In this document: one piece after another, positions 34,954 through 46,000 of the stretch | Layout of the letters: each line of letters starts with the position of its first letter | Numbering within the stretch: position 1 is the stretch's first letter | Assembly (NCBI GenBank): GCA_021793595.1 | Contig: JAJYSL010000008.1 | Location: 1 to 64,000, forward strand | Direction: 5' to 3' | DNA: 64,000 nucleotides | From: Acidobacteriota bacterium | GTDB taxonomy: Bacteria > Acidobacteriota > Terriglobia > Terriglobales > Acidobacteriaceae | Notes under the pieces: model-generated | Told to the model about the DNA's origin: nothing | What the model saw: the letters and a program-made list of their open reading frames with translations, nothing else | Database searches by the model: none | Translations under genes and position numbers: made by a program

Positions 34954-36153
34954 GTGTCTACAAGTGTGCAGGATATCCCCGGGGCGACTGCCATCGGAGA
35001 GAGAAGGGTCAAGGCCGTGAAGCCTCGTATTCTCTTCCTGATCGACCAAATCGGCGGCATCGCAGAGGGGGGAACGGAACGGCAGGTGCTGCAGCTCATC
35101 GAAATTGCGCGAAGGCTGGGTTACGAGCCTCGCCTGGCGGTGCTGCGCGGAACCGAATGGTTGATGGAGGAACAAGCCGGTTGTCCAGTTCACTCTGCCG
35201 GAGTGCACAGGCTGCTGCATCCTTCTGGATGGTGGGCCTGTCTGCAACTGGTGCGCTGGATGCGGCGCCAGCGATTCATGCTGGTGCAAACATTCTTCAT
35301 CGAATGCAACATTCTTGGGCCATGGCTGGCTCGGCTGGCGGGTGTGCCGGTGGTGATTGGTTCGCGACGAAATTTGAATGAGTGGATGGGTTCGGCGATT
35401 CGTCAAATTCAGCGCTTAGCCAATCTATCCACGGACTGCATTCTGGCCAACAGCAAAATTGCCGCGCAGTCAATCCAAGGCGCAGAGCGTGTGCCGCAGC
35501 GGAAGCTGCAGATTGCCTACAATGGCATCGATCTGTCCAAGTTTTCCCAGCTGCATCAACTCCGCGAGCAGGCCCGGCAGATGATGGGAGTAGCCGAGGA
35601 TGAAATTCTTGTCGGCAATGTCTCCTGCATGCGGGAGGTGAAGGGCATTCGGCAGTTTGTGGACGCGGCCCGCATCGTGCGGGCCAGCGACGCCCGGATG
35701 CGATTTGTGCTGGTGGGGGATGGCCCGAAATATGCTCAGGTGGTAGAACGCATTCGTCAATACGGGCTGGAAGATCGAATCCACCTGGCGGGGCAGCAAA
35801 CGGATGTTTTGCCCTATCTGGCCGCGATGGACATTGGCGTGCTTAGTTCTCTGGCAGAGGGGTTTTCCAACTCCCTGCTGGAATATATGGCCAGTGGGCT
35901 GCCGGCGGTTGCGACAGAGGTGGGTGGAAATCGTGAAGCGCTGGAAGGTGCGGGCATCCTGGTACCGCCCGACGATCCGGAGGCCCTGGCGGAAGCGATT
36001 CTCGAGCTACGGTCGGCGACTCTGCGACAGAAGCTGGGTTTGGCGGCACGGCAGCGAGTGGAGCGGTTCAGTTTGGCGCGGGCAGAGGAGCGAATGAAAG
36101 AGATTTACGCGGAATTGCTGCAGGCAAAGGGCACGTTGCCCAGGGAACATTGA
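34954..36153 (+). CDS. Glycosyltransferase family 4
   Basis: GT-B glycosyltransferase of 399 residues. The N-terminal loop is GGTERQVLQLIEIARRLGY; RRNLNEWMG and ANSKIAAQSI lie mid-protein; the C-terminal donor site has VLVGDGPKYAQVV and SLAEGFSNSLLEYMASGLPAVATEVGG with the E-x7-E pattern. The start is GTG 34954, after AGGAG. It is distinct from the GT4 genes at 30280 and 57036 in its N-terminal domain. The nucleotide-sugar dehydrogenase gene follows 12 bases later. Sugar specificity is unknown; a uronic acid is possible given that neighbour. Confidence 0.9.
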   Translation: MSTSVQDIPGATAIGERRVKAVKPRILFLIDQIGGIAEGGTERQVLQLIEIARRLGYEPRLAVLRGTEWLMEEQAGCPVHSAGVHRLLHPSGWWACLQLVRWMRRQRFMLVQTFFIECNILGPWLARLAGVPVVIGSRRNLNEWMGSAIRQIQRLANLSTDCILANSKIAAQSIQGAERVPQRKLQIAYNGIDLSKFSQLHQLREQARQMMGVAEDEILVGNVSCMREVKGIRQFVDAARIVRASDARMRFVLVGDGPKYAQVVERIRQYGLEDRIHLAGQQTDVLPYLAAMDIGVLSSLAEGFSNSLLEYMASGLPAVATEVGGNREALEGAGILVPPDDPEALAEAILELRSATLRQKLGLAARQRVERFSLARAEERMKEIYAELLQAKGTLPREH

Positions 36154-36165
36154 GGAGAAACGATC

Positions 36166-37584
36166 GTGATGGAATCTATGAAGAGTGAGAAGAACGCTGT
36201 AGTCTCGCAGTACGCCGGTACTACGGCTATCGAGGAGTCCAGGATGGATCTGTTACTGCAGTCGATCCAGAATCGTACGGGGCAGGTCGGCGTCGTAGGT
36301 CTGGGTTATGTGGGATTGCCGCTGGCGATGCTGTTCGCTCGGGCCGGGTTTCCGGTGACCGGTTTTGACGTCGACACCACGAAAGTGAACAAACTGAATG
36401 CCGGGTCGTCCTATATCCAGCGCATTTTGCCGGAAGAGATTGCGCAACTGCGAGAGACTGGCTTCAAAGCCAGTTCTGAATACGCCGATGTCAGCAACAT
36501 GCAGGCCATCATTATTTGTGTTCCGACGCCGCTCGACGAGCATCAGGGACCGGATCTTCGTTTCATTGAAGATACCGCCCGTTCGCTGTCGCCACATCTT
36601 CGCGCCGGACAGCTTGTCGTTCTGGAAAGCACGACTTATCCGGGAACCACGGAAGAGGTTTTGATTCCATTGCTGGAAGCAGGCAATCCGCAGGGACTGC
36701 GCTGCTACCGCGAGGGTCTCGATCCAGCCAAGTGTTTTTATGTGGCCTACTCGCCAGAGCGCGAAGATCCAGGCAATGTGACGGTCGAGCGCAGCGACAT
36801 TCCCAAAGTTGTGGGAGCGTCGACGAAAGAATCCGGAGACCTGGCGGCCGCGTTTTACGGCAACATTTTCCATCGCATCGTTCGTGTCTCCAGTCCGGCA
36901 GCGGCGGAGATGACGAAACTGCTGGAAAACATTTATCGGTGCGTCAATATCGCGTTGGTAAATGAGCTAAAACTACTATGCCTGCGGATGAATCTCGACA
37001 TCTGGGAAATTATCGAGGCGGCGGCGACCAAGCCGTTTGGATTCCAGCCGTTTTATCCCGGACCAGGGCTGGGCGGTCACTGCATTCCGATCGATCCGTT
37101 TTATCTTTCCTGGAAGGCGAAGGAACTGGACTTCAGCACTCGCTTTATTGAGCTGGCGGGCGAGGTGAACACCTCCATGCCGTACCACGTTGTCGAGTCG
37201 GTAGCAGCCGCGTTAAATGAGCGCAGCAAGCCTCTGAAGGGCAGCCGCATCCTGGTCTTGGGGCTTTCCTACAAGAAAGATATCGACGATCTGCGCGAGT
37301 CTCCATCGCTGACGTTGATCGAGCAACTGCGCCGCAGGGGAGCACTGGTCGAGTATAACGATCCGTATTTTCCGACCGTGGGGCGTGGACGCCATTATGC
37401 CTTGAATATGACGTCAGTTCCGTTGACCACCGTGGGCGATTACGACTGTGTCTTGATTGCAACCGACCACTCCGACTACGACTACGAGGCCATCACGAAG
37501 GAATCCAAGTTGGTGGTCGACACCCGAAATGCGACGCGCGGGATTGTAGATGCGGAGCTGCAAAAGAAGATTGTTCGCTGCTAG
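36166..37584 (+). CDS. UDP-sugar 6-dehydrogenase (WbpA/TviB-like)
   Basis: Oxidises a UDP-hexose or UDP-N-acetylhexosamine to the uronic acid using two NAD+, supplying acidic sugar to the polysaccharide. The N-terminal Rossmann motif is VGVVGLGYVGLPLAMLFARAG. The catalytic Cys is in GPGLGGHCIPIDPFYL, typical of the UDP-N-acetylglucosamine/mannosamine group. The catalytic Lys region is MTKLLENIYRCVNIALVNEL, and the C-terminal domain has LVLGLSYKKDIDDLRESPS. There are 472 residues with an N-terminal extension of about 25. GTG 36166 or ATG 36169 can both use the AGGAG at 36153. It is last in the plus-strand exopolysaccharide run and is followed by a hairpin. Confidence 0.92.
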   Translation: MMESMKSEKNAVVSQYAGTTAIEESRMDLLLQSIQNRTGQVGVVGLGYVGLPLAMLFARAGFPVTGFDVDTTKVNKLNAGSSYIQRILPEEIAQLRETGFKASSEYADVSNMQAIIICVPTPLDEHQGPDLRFIEDTARSLSPHLRAGQLVVLESTTYPGTTEEVLIPLLEAGNPQGLRCYREGLDPAKCFYVAYSPEREDPGNVTVERSDIPKVVGASTKESGDLAAAFYGNIFHRIVRVSSPAAAEMTKLLENIYRCVNIALVNELKLLCLRMNLDIWEIIEAAATKPFGFQPFYPGPGLGGHCIPIDPFYLSWKAKELDFSTRFIELAGEVNTSMPYHVVESVAAALNERSKPLKGSRILVLGLSYKKDIDDLRESPSLTLIEQLRRRGALVEYNDPYFPTVGRGRHYALNMTSVPLTTVGDYDCVLIATDHSDYDYEAITKESKLVVDTRNATRGIVDAELQKKIVRC

Positions 37585-37632
37585 ACAGGGCCCGGAATAG
37601 ACGGACTGATAGTGTCTGTTCCGCCGAGAAAG

Positions 37633-37673
37633 ACTGCCTCCCGCGCGGCCCAACCATGCCTACGGGAGGCAGT
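37633..37673. terminator. 11-bp inverted repeat after the exopolysaccharide genes
   Basis: ACTGCCTCCCG (37633-37643) and CGGGAGGCAGT (37663-37673) pair perfectly with a 19-base loop. A weak TTGACTTT follows on the plus strand. It lies 49 bases after the dehydrogenase stop and separates that unit from the NRPS-PKS genes, so termination is likely though the T tract is poor. Confidence 0.55.
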
Positions 37674-37695
37674 TGACTTTGCGCTGCAACCGAAA

Positions 37696-37703
37696 GCGTT
37701 ACC
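37696..37703. promoter_or_regulatory. GCGTTACC element upstream of the NRPS-PKS promoter
   Basis: The reverse complement GGTAACGC shares the GTAACG core with the palindrome at 33680-33685 and with the element at 22924-22929. AACCGAAA just before it (37689-37696) also occurs at 22880-22887. It is about 165 bases upstream of the -24 box. Possible half-site for a sigma-54 activator; weak evidence alone. Confidence 0.3.
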
Positions 37704-37865
37704 TTTAAGCAATCTTGCAGTGGGTAGGGCAACAATAGGAAAAACTTTGCACACTTCACATCGGAATGGGACTTCTAATCACGGGGAGTAGCCACTCATT
37801 CCGCTAACTGTTGCATTGATGTCGTCAATCGGGGCTGGGGTGGGCGGCCAAACAATGTCGGAGGT

Positions 37866-37881
37866 TGGCACGCCGCGTGCA
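37866..37881 (+). promoter_or_regulatory. Sigma-54 (-24/-12) promoter of the NRPS-PKS operon
   Basis: TGGCACGCCGCGTGCA has the full -24 consensus TGGCACG, exactly ten bases from GG to GC, and -12 GTGCA. The start of transcription should be near 37892, about 36 bases before the GTG of the first NRPS gene. Fifteen of the window's genes lie between the two nearby sigma-54 activator genes and this promoter. This is the best-matching sigma-54 site I found in the window. Confidence 0.8.
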
Positions 37882-37927
37882 TTTCATTTTTGAGTAGCTC
37901 ATATTTCACGCCTGGAAACGGTAGCCT

Positions 37928-40006
37928 GTGAAAGCGAATGCGTTGACGATCTGCGGGTACGAGGTTGCATCCAACCGTGACGTGCGAGAGCATGACGATC
38001 GGTTCACGCCGCCTCGCAGCACGGCTTCCGTGGAGGCGGGCCTGTGGGGCTCGACGGTGCTGCAGCTTTTCTCGGCGGTCGTCCACCGCGCTCCAAACTC
38101 CATTGCGTTGGCCGACACGCAACAATCCCTAACCTATGCGGAATTATGGAATTTCGCAGATGCCTTTCGCGCTCGCCTGGTCGCAGAGGGGATGAAACCT
38201 GGAGATCGAGTGGGGGTGGCAGCCGCGCGGTCGACTAGGACAGTCGCCGCCATCGTTGGAATCGTGATGGCGGGTGGCTGCTACGTTCCGATCGAGGTGA
38301 AAGAGTTTTCCGCGGCTGTATTAGGCCAGCTCCGGGATTCAAGCGGCATTCGCTACTGGGTTGGGGACGAGAAGAGTCGGCAACACGCAGATCCGACGCT
38401 GTGGGCGGGATGCTGCCTCCTGGCCGTGGACGAGGTTGCGCGGCCTGTGGATATCGGACCGGTTGCGATTCCGGCGGTCCAACTCGACGGCGAGAGCCCG
38501 CTGTACGTGATGTTTACTTCCGGCTCGACAGGATTGCCGAAGGGTGTTGTGGTTCCGCATCGCGCTGTGGCACGACTGGTTACGGGACAGGACTTCATCG
38601 AGTTCAACGCGGCACACACTTTTCTGTTGCATTCGCCGTTGTCCTTCGATGCTTCGACTCTAGAATTTTGGGGTAGCTTGCTGCATGGTTCTCGGCTGGT
38701 GATTGCGCCGGCCCGTTCGCTCGGTCTGGATGACTATACGCAGCTGATTCTGCAGCAGGGTGTGACAACCCTTTGGTTGACGGCGGCCGTGTTTCATCTG
38801 GCTGCGGAGCACACGCCGGAGTTGTTCGCGCCGCTGCGCCAGCTGGTGTTTGGCGGGGACGTGATTTCGCCGCGGCATGTGGAACACATTCGTTCGCTGT
38901 ATCCCACGCTGCGCATGGTGAACGGCTATGGCCCAACGGAGAACACGACGTTTACCTGCTGCTACGTGGTTCCGAGCGACTATCGAGCAGAGGGAACGCT
39001 GCCGATCGGACGGCCGATTGCGCATACTACCGTTCATGTTCTTGATGCCGATCGCAATGAGCTGCCTGCGGGAGTGCCAGGAGAATTGGCGGCGGGGGGA
39101 GCGGGTGTTGCGCTGGGATACCTGGGACGTCCGGAAGCGACGGCGGAGAAATTTCTTGAAGACCCATTTTCGGATCGGCCTGGAGCGCTGCTCTACCTGA
39201 CCGGAGATCGCGCGGTTGCGCGGATGGACGGCACGGTCGAGTTCCTGGGGCGCATCGATCGCCAGGTAAAGATCGCCGGCCATCGCGTGGAGCTTGCGGC
39301 AGTCGAGAATGCCTTGTCAGCTTCGCCGCTGGTGGCCGATGCATCCGTGGTGGTGTTGACGGTTCCGTCGGGAGAGAAGCAACTGGTTGCATGCGTGGCC
39401 CTGGCGAGCCCGACACAGAATGCGGAAGGCACATTACGCGCATGGCTGCAGGCGCGGTTGTCGCGCACATCGACGCCGCACCATTGGCTGTTTCTGGAGA
39501 GGCTACCGATCAACGCAAACGGCAAGCTGGATCGAAGCGCGCTGCAGACGCTGTGCGAAACGCGCCTGGTCGCATGCAACCCAGATCATTCCAAGCCCGC
39601 AGTTAAGTCGCAGGAAAAAGCGGAAGCACCGCGCGTGAGCGGCTCCGATGAAACCCGGACGATGGTGTATCTGCAGGAGCTGTGGGCGGCGTTGTTGCGT
39701 CGTACCACAGTGGAGGCGGACGAGAACTTCTTTGATCTTGGAGGCACGTCGCTGCTGCTAATCGAGATGCATGCAAAGCTGCACGCCGAATTTGCTTCGA
39801 CTCCATCGCTGGTCGACATGTTTGCATATCCAACATCCCGCAGCCTGGCAGCGCGTCTTTGCGCGGGTCAGGCGGCAAAGGTGGAGGTCGGGGCAGGGGA
39901 GCTTCGAGGGCAACGTCAGCGCGCCGCCATGTTGGCGAGGCGACCGGGAGTGCAGACGCAGAAGATTTCGGCGCCGACCATTGCCAGAGAGGATGGAACC
40001 CGATGA
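37928..40006 (+). CDS. NRPS loading module: adenylation domain and carrier protein (A-PCP)
   Basis: Selects the first building block and tethers it to its carrier domain. Residues 45-540 are an adenylation domain: A3 MFTSGSTGLPKGV, A4 FDASTLEFWG, A5 NGYGPTENTTF, A7 LYLTGDRAV, A8 GRIDRQVKIAGHRVEL and A10 Lys in NANGKLDRSA. The carrier domain follows with DLGGTSLLLIE, attachment Ser at residue 608. My by-eye specificity residues are D-A-L-W-V-G-G-T-F-K, close to codes for valine-like aliphatic residues. No condensation domain precedes it, so it is a starter module. The start is GTG 37928 with only a weak purine-rich site. The next gene overlaps the stop by four bases (ATGA). Confidence 0.92.
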   Translation: MKANALTICGYEVASNRDVREHDDRFTPPRSTASVEAGLWGSTVLQLFSAVVHRAPNSIALADTQQSLTYAELWNFADAFRARLVAEGMKPGDRVGVAAARSTRTVAAIVGIVMAGGCYVPIEVKEFSAAVLGQLRDSSGIRYWVGDEKSRQHADPTLWAGCCLLAVDEVARPVDIGPVAIPAVQLDGESPLYVMFTSGSTGLPKGVVVPHRAVARLVTGQDFIEFNAAHTFLLHSPLSFDASTLEFWGSLLHGSRLVIAPARSLGLDDYTQLILQQGVTTLWLTAAVFHLAAEHTPELFAPLRQLVFGGDVISPRHVEHIRSLYPTLRMVNGYGPTENTTFTCCYVVPSDYRAEGTLPIGRPIAHTTVHVLDADRNELPAGVPGELAAGGAGVALGYLGRPEATAEKFLEDPFSDRPGALLYLTGDRAVARMDGTVEFLGRIDRQVKIAGHRVELAAVENALSASPLVADASVVVLTVPSGEKQLVACVALASPTQNAEGTLRAWLQARLSRTSTPHHWLFLERLPINANGKLDRSALQTLCETRLVACNPDHSKPAVKSQEKAEAPRVSGSDETRTMVYLQELWAALLRRTTVEADENFFDLGGTSLLLIEMHAKLHAEFASTPSLVDMFAYPTSRSLAARLCAGQAAKVEVGAGELRGQRQRAAMLARRPGVQTQKISAPTIAREDGTR

Positions 40007-43000
40007 GCGATCGTTGGAAAAATTCGGTAGCCATCATCGGAGTGGCAGGACGTTTTCCGGGCGCCGAGAACGTGGAGCAGTTGTGGCAGAACCTGTGCGA
40101 AGGCCGCGAATCCGTGCGTCCGATTGCGACTGAGGATTTGGAAGACGGGCTGACAGAAGCCCAGCGCGCGGAGGGAAAATATATTCCTGCGAGAGCGGTG
40201 CTCGACAACGTGGACCTGTTCGACGCCGATTTCTTCCGGGTGCTGCCGCGGGAAGCCGCGGTCGCCGATCCGCAGCAGCGCGTGTTGATGGAGTGTGCCT
40301 GGGAAGCGCTGGAAGATGCGGGCTACGACCCGGCTCGAATCGCGGGGAATGTGGGCGTCTTTGCGGGGTCCAGCATCAATACGTATTTGTTGTTGCATTT
40401 GGCGTCCGACCCGGGATTTCGCGCGGAGTTTACGCGGTCGTACCAGGTGGGATCGTTTCCGGCGCTGGTCGGGAACGGACACGACTTTCTGGCGACACGC
40501 ATCAGCTACAAGCTGAATTTGCGTGGGCCGGCGATGACAGTGCAATCGGCATGTTCGACCTCGTTACTGGCGGTGGCGCAGGCGTGGCAAAGCCTGACGA
40601 ATTATCAGTCGGACCTGGCGCTGGCCGGTGGCGTATCGATTTCATTTCCGCAGCACCGCGGATATTTTTATCAAGACGGCGGCATGGTTTCGGCGGATGG
40701 GCATTGCCGCCCGTTCGATGCCGCAGCAACGGGCACGGTATTTGGCGCCGGAGCCGGAATGGTGCTGCTGAAGCGCGCCGAAGAGGCGATTGCGGACGGC
40801 GACCATATTTATGCGTTGTTGCTTGGGGCCGGCATCAACAACGATGGTTCGGACAAATTCGGCTACGCGGCACCCAGCCAAAAGGGCCAGGCGGATGCAA
40901 TCTCGATGGCGTACGCGGTGGCAGGAGTCGATCCGGCTTCTGTGGACTACGTGGAATGCCACGGTACCGGCACACCGCTGGGCGACCCGATTGAAGTGGG
41001 CGCGCTGGCGGAGGCATTTGCGGCGGGTGGGACACGCGCAGCTCCGTGCCTGCTGAGTTCCGTGAAGGGAAATATTGGACATCTGGATGTAGCTGCGGGC
41101 GTCACTGGCCTGTTGAAAGCGGCGATGTCGCTTGATCGCGAAAAGATTCCCGGAACATTGCACTACAGCGAACCTAACCCGCGACTCGATCTACCGAACA
41201 TCCCGTTCATGGTGTCCAGCCAAGCGACCCCGTGGCCTCGGGGGAGAGCGATTCGAAGGGCTGGCGTGAGTGCCTTCGGATTCGGCGGCACCAATGTTCA
41301 TGTGGTGCTGGAAGAGGCTCCCGCGTCGGACGCGAAATCATCACAGCGCGCGAAGCATCTGCTCTGCCTATCGGCGCGGACCGAAACGGCGTTGATGGCA
41401 CAATGTTCTCGCCTGGCAAATCATCTGGAACGCGCAGACGCGGAAAGTGTTTCACTGCCCAATGTGGCCTATACGTTGGCGGAGGGACGGCGGGCTTTTT
41501 CGCATCGCGTCGCGATCGCAGCCGCTACGCACGAGGAGGCTATTGCGCAGCTTCGAAAGACGGATGCGATCCAATCACGTGCGACGACTGCGATGGAAGC
41601 GCCTCGGGTGGCGATGCTGTTTCCGGGCCAAGGAACACAATTCCCAGGGATGACTGAGGATCTCTATCATTCCGAACCGTTCTATCGAGATGTTGTGGAT
41701 GATTGCTGCAGGCACCTGCAGAGGCTAACTGGCCTCAACCTGTTGCCCGTAATGTTTCCTGCCATCGACGATGCCGAAGATACCCACGCCTGGGAGGACG
41801 CGGCACGGACGCTGGAACAAACGAAGTTTGCGCAGCCTGCGTTGTTCGTCACCAGCTACGCATTGGCGAACTTGTGGATGCATTGGGGCGTCGCACCTGC
41901 GTGTCTGGTCGGGCATAGCGTCGGGGAACTCGTGGCGGCGTGCGTTGCGGGCGTTCTTTCGCTGAGCGACGCGCTGCTGTTTGTGGCAAGACGCGGCGAA
42001 TGGATGCAGGAAATGCCGGGCGGCAGTATGTTGGCTGTACGTATGCAATCGCAACAGTTACAAATGAGATTGCCGGAGAATATTTCGATCGCGGCGGTCA
42101 ATTCCCCATCGTTGACGGTTGCCTCTGGACCCACAGCCGACATTGAACGGCTGGCGAAAACGTTAGAGAAAGAAAACATTGCAAGCCGCAGGCTGCATAC
42201 CTCTCACGCCTTTCATTCCGCAATGGTGGAGCCGGTGATGGCACGGCTGCGGACGCTGCTGGCATCCATTGCTCTGCAGGAACCAAAGGTGCCAATCATT
42301 TCGACCGTGACGGGAAGCGTGTTGACGGTCGCTGAGGCAACGTCGCCGGAATACTGGGCGCGGCATTGCCGGGTGACAGTGAATTTCAGCGCGGCTGCAA
42401 GCAAGGTCATCCAGGACGGATATGAGATCTTGCTGGAGGCCGGCGCTGGAGATACATTGAGCACGCTGGTGCGACAACAGCTTGCGCGTGGGACAAAGAT
42501 TGCGGCGTGTGCCTCGATCCCGGGGGGTGCGTCGCGGGCTTCCACAGACGACAAATCTTCATGGGATGGAATTGCAGCTTCAGCAGGAGCTTTATGGTCG
42601 CGCGGCGTTGCACTCGATTGGAACGTATATTACGCGAACGAACCGCATCGTCGGGTCTCTTTGCCGACGTACCCGTTTGATCGCAAACGGTACTGGGTAG
42701 AAGCTCGCAGGACTGTACTCGCTGCGGATGCGCCCGTGCCGGTGGAAGATATTTCTGCGTCGCCATTGGAACAAAACATCCCGTCGAAGAAGGGGAGCAG
42801 CACCGCAACGAACCTGAACGCCTTGGAGAAACAAATGACATCTACTGTCAACGCAAAGACGGACAGTTCCACACCGCGAGAAGATCGAAGCGCCAGAATT
42901 AGTCAGGAAGTTGCCGAGCTGCTGGCCGATCTATCGGGACTGGATCTGGCTGCCGATCAGTACAAAGCCAGCTTTCTGGAATTGGGATTTGATTCGCTGT

Positions 43001-46000
43001 TTCTGACGCAGGCGGCCCAGAAAATCCAGAACAAATATGGAGTGAAGATCGCGTTTCGTCAACTCCTCGACACGTTGAGTTCGATTCGACTGATTGCGGA
43101 ATACCTTGACCAGCAACTGCCGCCGGATGCCGCGCCGGCAGCCGCAGCCCAAGCCGCGAGAACGGCGCAACCCACGCTGGCGGTGGCCGCGCCGGATCCT
43201 ACCATCACGGCGCCCCAAGCGCACGCAATTCCGCCGGCAGCGCAGCCAGATATGGCATTGGATGGAAAGATTGCCACCTTGATGCAGCAACAGCTGCAAG
43301 CGGTCACGCAATTGATACAGTCACAATTACAAATCCTCGGAAGCGCACCCGCAGGCGCAGTGACGCAGCCCGCGACACAATCACATCCCGTACAGCAAAA
43401 GACCGTGGTAGTCGCACAGCCGGTGACGGCCGCTCATGATTCCAAGCCAGCTGGCGACCACCCTCTATTGCAGAAGCAGGTCAGCGCCGCCGGACATCAC
43501 ACCTTGACGCCGGAACAGGAGCGATTCATTACGGACCTGACGTCGCGTTACTGCAGGAAGACGGCGCAGTCGAAGGCCTTCACGCAACAGCATCGCCGGG
43601 CGCTCGCGGATCCTCGCGTGGTCAGCGGCTTCCGACCGGAATGGAAAGAGATGGTCTACAGCCTTGTGTCCTCCCGGAGCAAGGGGTCAAAGCTGTGGGA
43701 TATCGACGGAAATGAATACATCGATTTGGTCAACGGATTCGGGCCGACAATGTTTGGCCATGCGCCGGAGTTCGTTTTAAAAGCGTTGCAGGAGCAAATG
43801 AATGAGGGCTTCGCGATTGGCCCGCAAACGCCCCTCGCAGGTAAGGCCGCGAATTTGTTAACCCAGTTGACGGGGACGGATCGCGTGACCTTCTGCAATA
43901 CCGGTTCTGAAGCGGTGATGGCGGCGATGCGCATCGCGCGCACGGTAACCGGCAGAGATCGAGTGGTCTTCTTCGCGGGCGATTATCACGGGCAATTCGA
44001 CGAGGTCCTGGCGAAGCAATTGAAGCGGAAGGGCGAGATCCTGTCGCAGCCCTCGGCGCCGGGAATTCCACGCGCCAATCTGGGAAACGTGACCGTGCTC
44101 GACTACGGAACGGACGAAGCGCTGCAATACATTGAGCAGCATGCAGAGGAACTGGCAGCGGTGTTGATTGAGCCGGTGCAAAGCCGCCACCCGAATCTCC
44201 AGCCAAAGGATTTTCTGCTTCGTGTCCGAGAGATTACGAGGCAGTCTGGAACTGCATTTATTTTTGACGAGGTAGTAAACGGATTCCGCATTCATCCGCG
44301 TGGAGCACAGGGCTATTACGGCATCGAAGCCGATCTGGTGACCTACGGCAAAGTGATCGGCGGTGGTATGCCAATCGGCATTCTGGCAGGGAAGTCCGCG
44401 TTTATGGATGCGTTGGATGGCGGCACGTGGCAGTTTGGCGATGCTTCTGTTCCAGAAGCGGGAGTGACTTTTTTCGCGGGCACATTTGTCCGTCATCCGC
44501 TGACGATGGCGGCGTTGTGCGCGACATTGGAGCACATTCGAGATGCCGGGGTCGCGCTCTATGACACTCTGAATGATCGTTCAGCGCGGTTTGTGAAGCA
44601 ACTGAACGACGTGTTCGCGAGACGCGGCGCTCCTCTGCATCTGGATGCCTGCGGTAGCGTCATGTATTTTGGAATCCCGCTGGAAGTTCGGTTTGGCGGG
44701 CTCCTCTTCTACCTACTCAGGGAGAAAGGTGTCTTCATTCTGGAGGGATTTCCGCTATATCTGACCACCGCGCATACCGACGCCGATCTGGAGCAGATTG
44801 TGCGTGCGTTTGACGAAAGTCTGGCTGAGTTGCAACGTTGCGGACTTATGCCGCAGGACCGGAAAGAAGAGACCGAGGGTCACGTAAAGTCACATGTAAC
44901 TCCTACGGTTACAGAAGTCGCATTGACGGAGCCGCAACTGGAAATCATGCTGGCTGCACAGGTTTCGGACGAAGCGAACTGCGCTTTTAACGAGTCGTTT
45001 CGGCTCCCCCTGGATGGGATTCTCGACCGAGAGGCACTGCAGCAGGCATGGCAGGCGCTGATCGCACGTCATGATGCGTTGCGTATGTCATTGGTTCCCG
45101 CTGGAGACAAAATGCGGGTCGATCCCCATTGCGAAATCCCGATCCGGACAGTTGATCTCTCCAGCCATTCAGCTGCCGAGCAGCAAAGGTTGCTGGATGC
45201 CATGATTGCCGCGGAAGGCCGACAGCCCTTTGAACTGGTTCAAGGACCGCTGCTGCGCTGCCAACTTGTAAAACTGGCGACGGACAAACATCTGCTGCTG
45301 ATCACCGGGCACCACCTGGTATGCGATGGATGGACGGTGAACGTGATTGTGGACGAGCTAGGGCAGCTTTATTCGGCGGCGGTGCAGAAGATCTCCGCAG
45401 CATTGCCGCCGGCAAAATCCTTTACACGCTATGCGCAGGAGATTCAGCAAGCGGACTGGCGCGAGCAGGAACGCAGGGATTTGGAATATTGGAAGCAGCA
45501 ATTGACTCCGGAGCCAGAGGTTCTGACGCTGCCGAGCGACCGCAACCGACCGGCAGAGCGCAGTTTTGCCGGCTCGACGTACGTGACGGAATTCCCGAAA
45601 GAATTTGCCACGACGCTGCGCAAGACCGGAGCCCAGGCGGGATGCACCTTGTTCACCACGCTACTGGCGGGCTGGCAGATTCTGCTATGGAGACTGAGCG
45701 GCAACTCCGATCCGGTTACGATGATTCCCGCGGCTGCCCAGTCGCAGATGGAAAGCGAAGTTCTGGTAGGACATTGCGTGCACCTGTTGCCGATTCGGGC
45801 CGGATTGGCCCCGGAGATGAAGGCGGTAGATTATCTGCGAGCGTTGAAACCGGTGGTGCTTGACGCTTACGAGCATCAACATGCGACGTACGGTAGCATG
45901 GTGCGTGCGCTGACACCGCGGCGGGAACCGGGGCGGCTTCCGCTGAGCGAGATCCAGTTTAACCTTGAGCAGGTAGGCAGGGGTGCGGTATTCACGGGAT

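Noticed and set aside
39859..40002. Upstream extension of the PKS-NRPS reading frame
   Set aside because: Encodes Gly/Arg-rich sequence overlapping the PCP end of the previous gene; ketosynthase homology starts right after ATG 40003.
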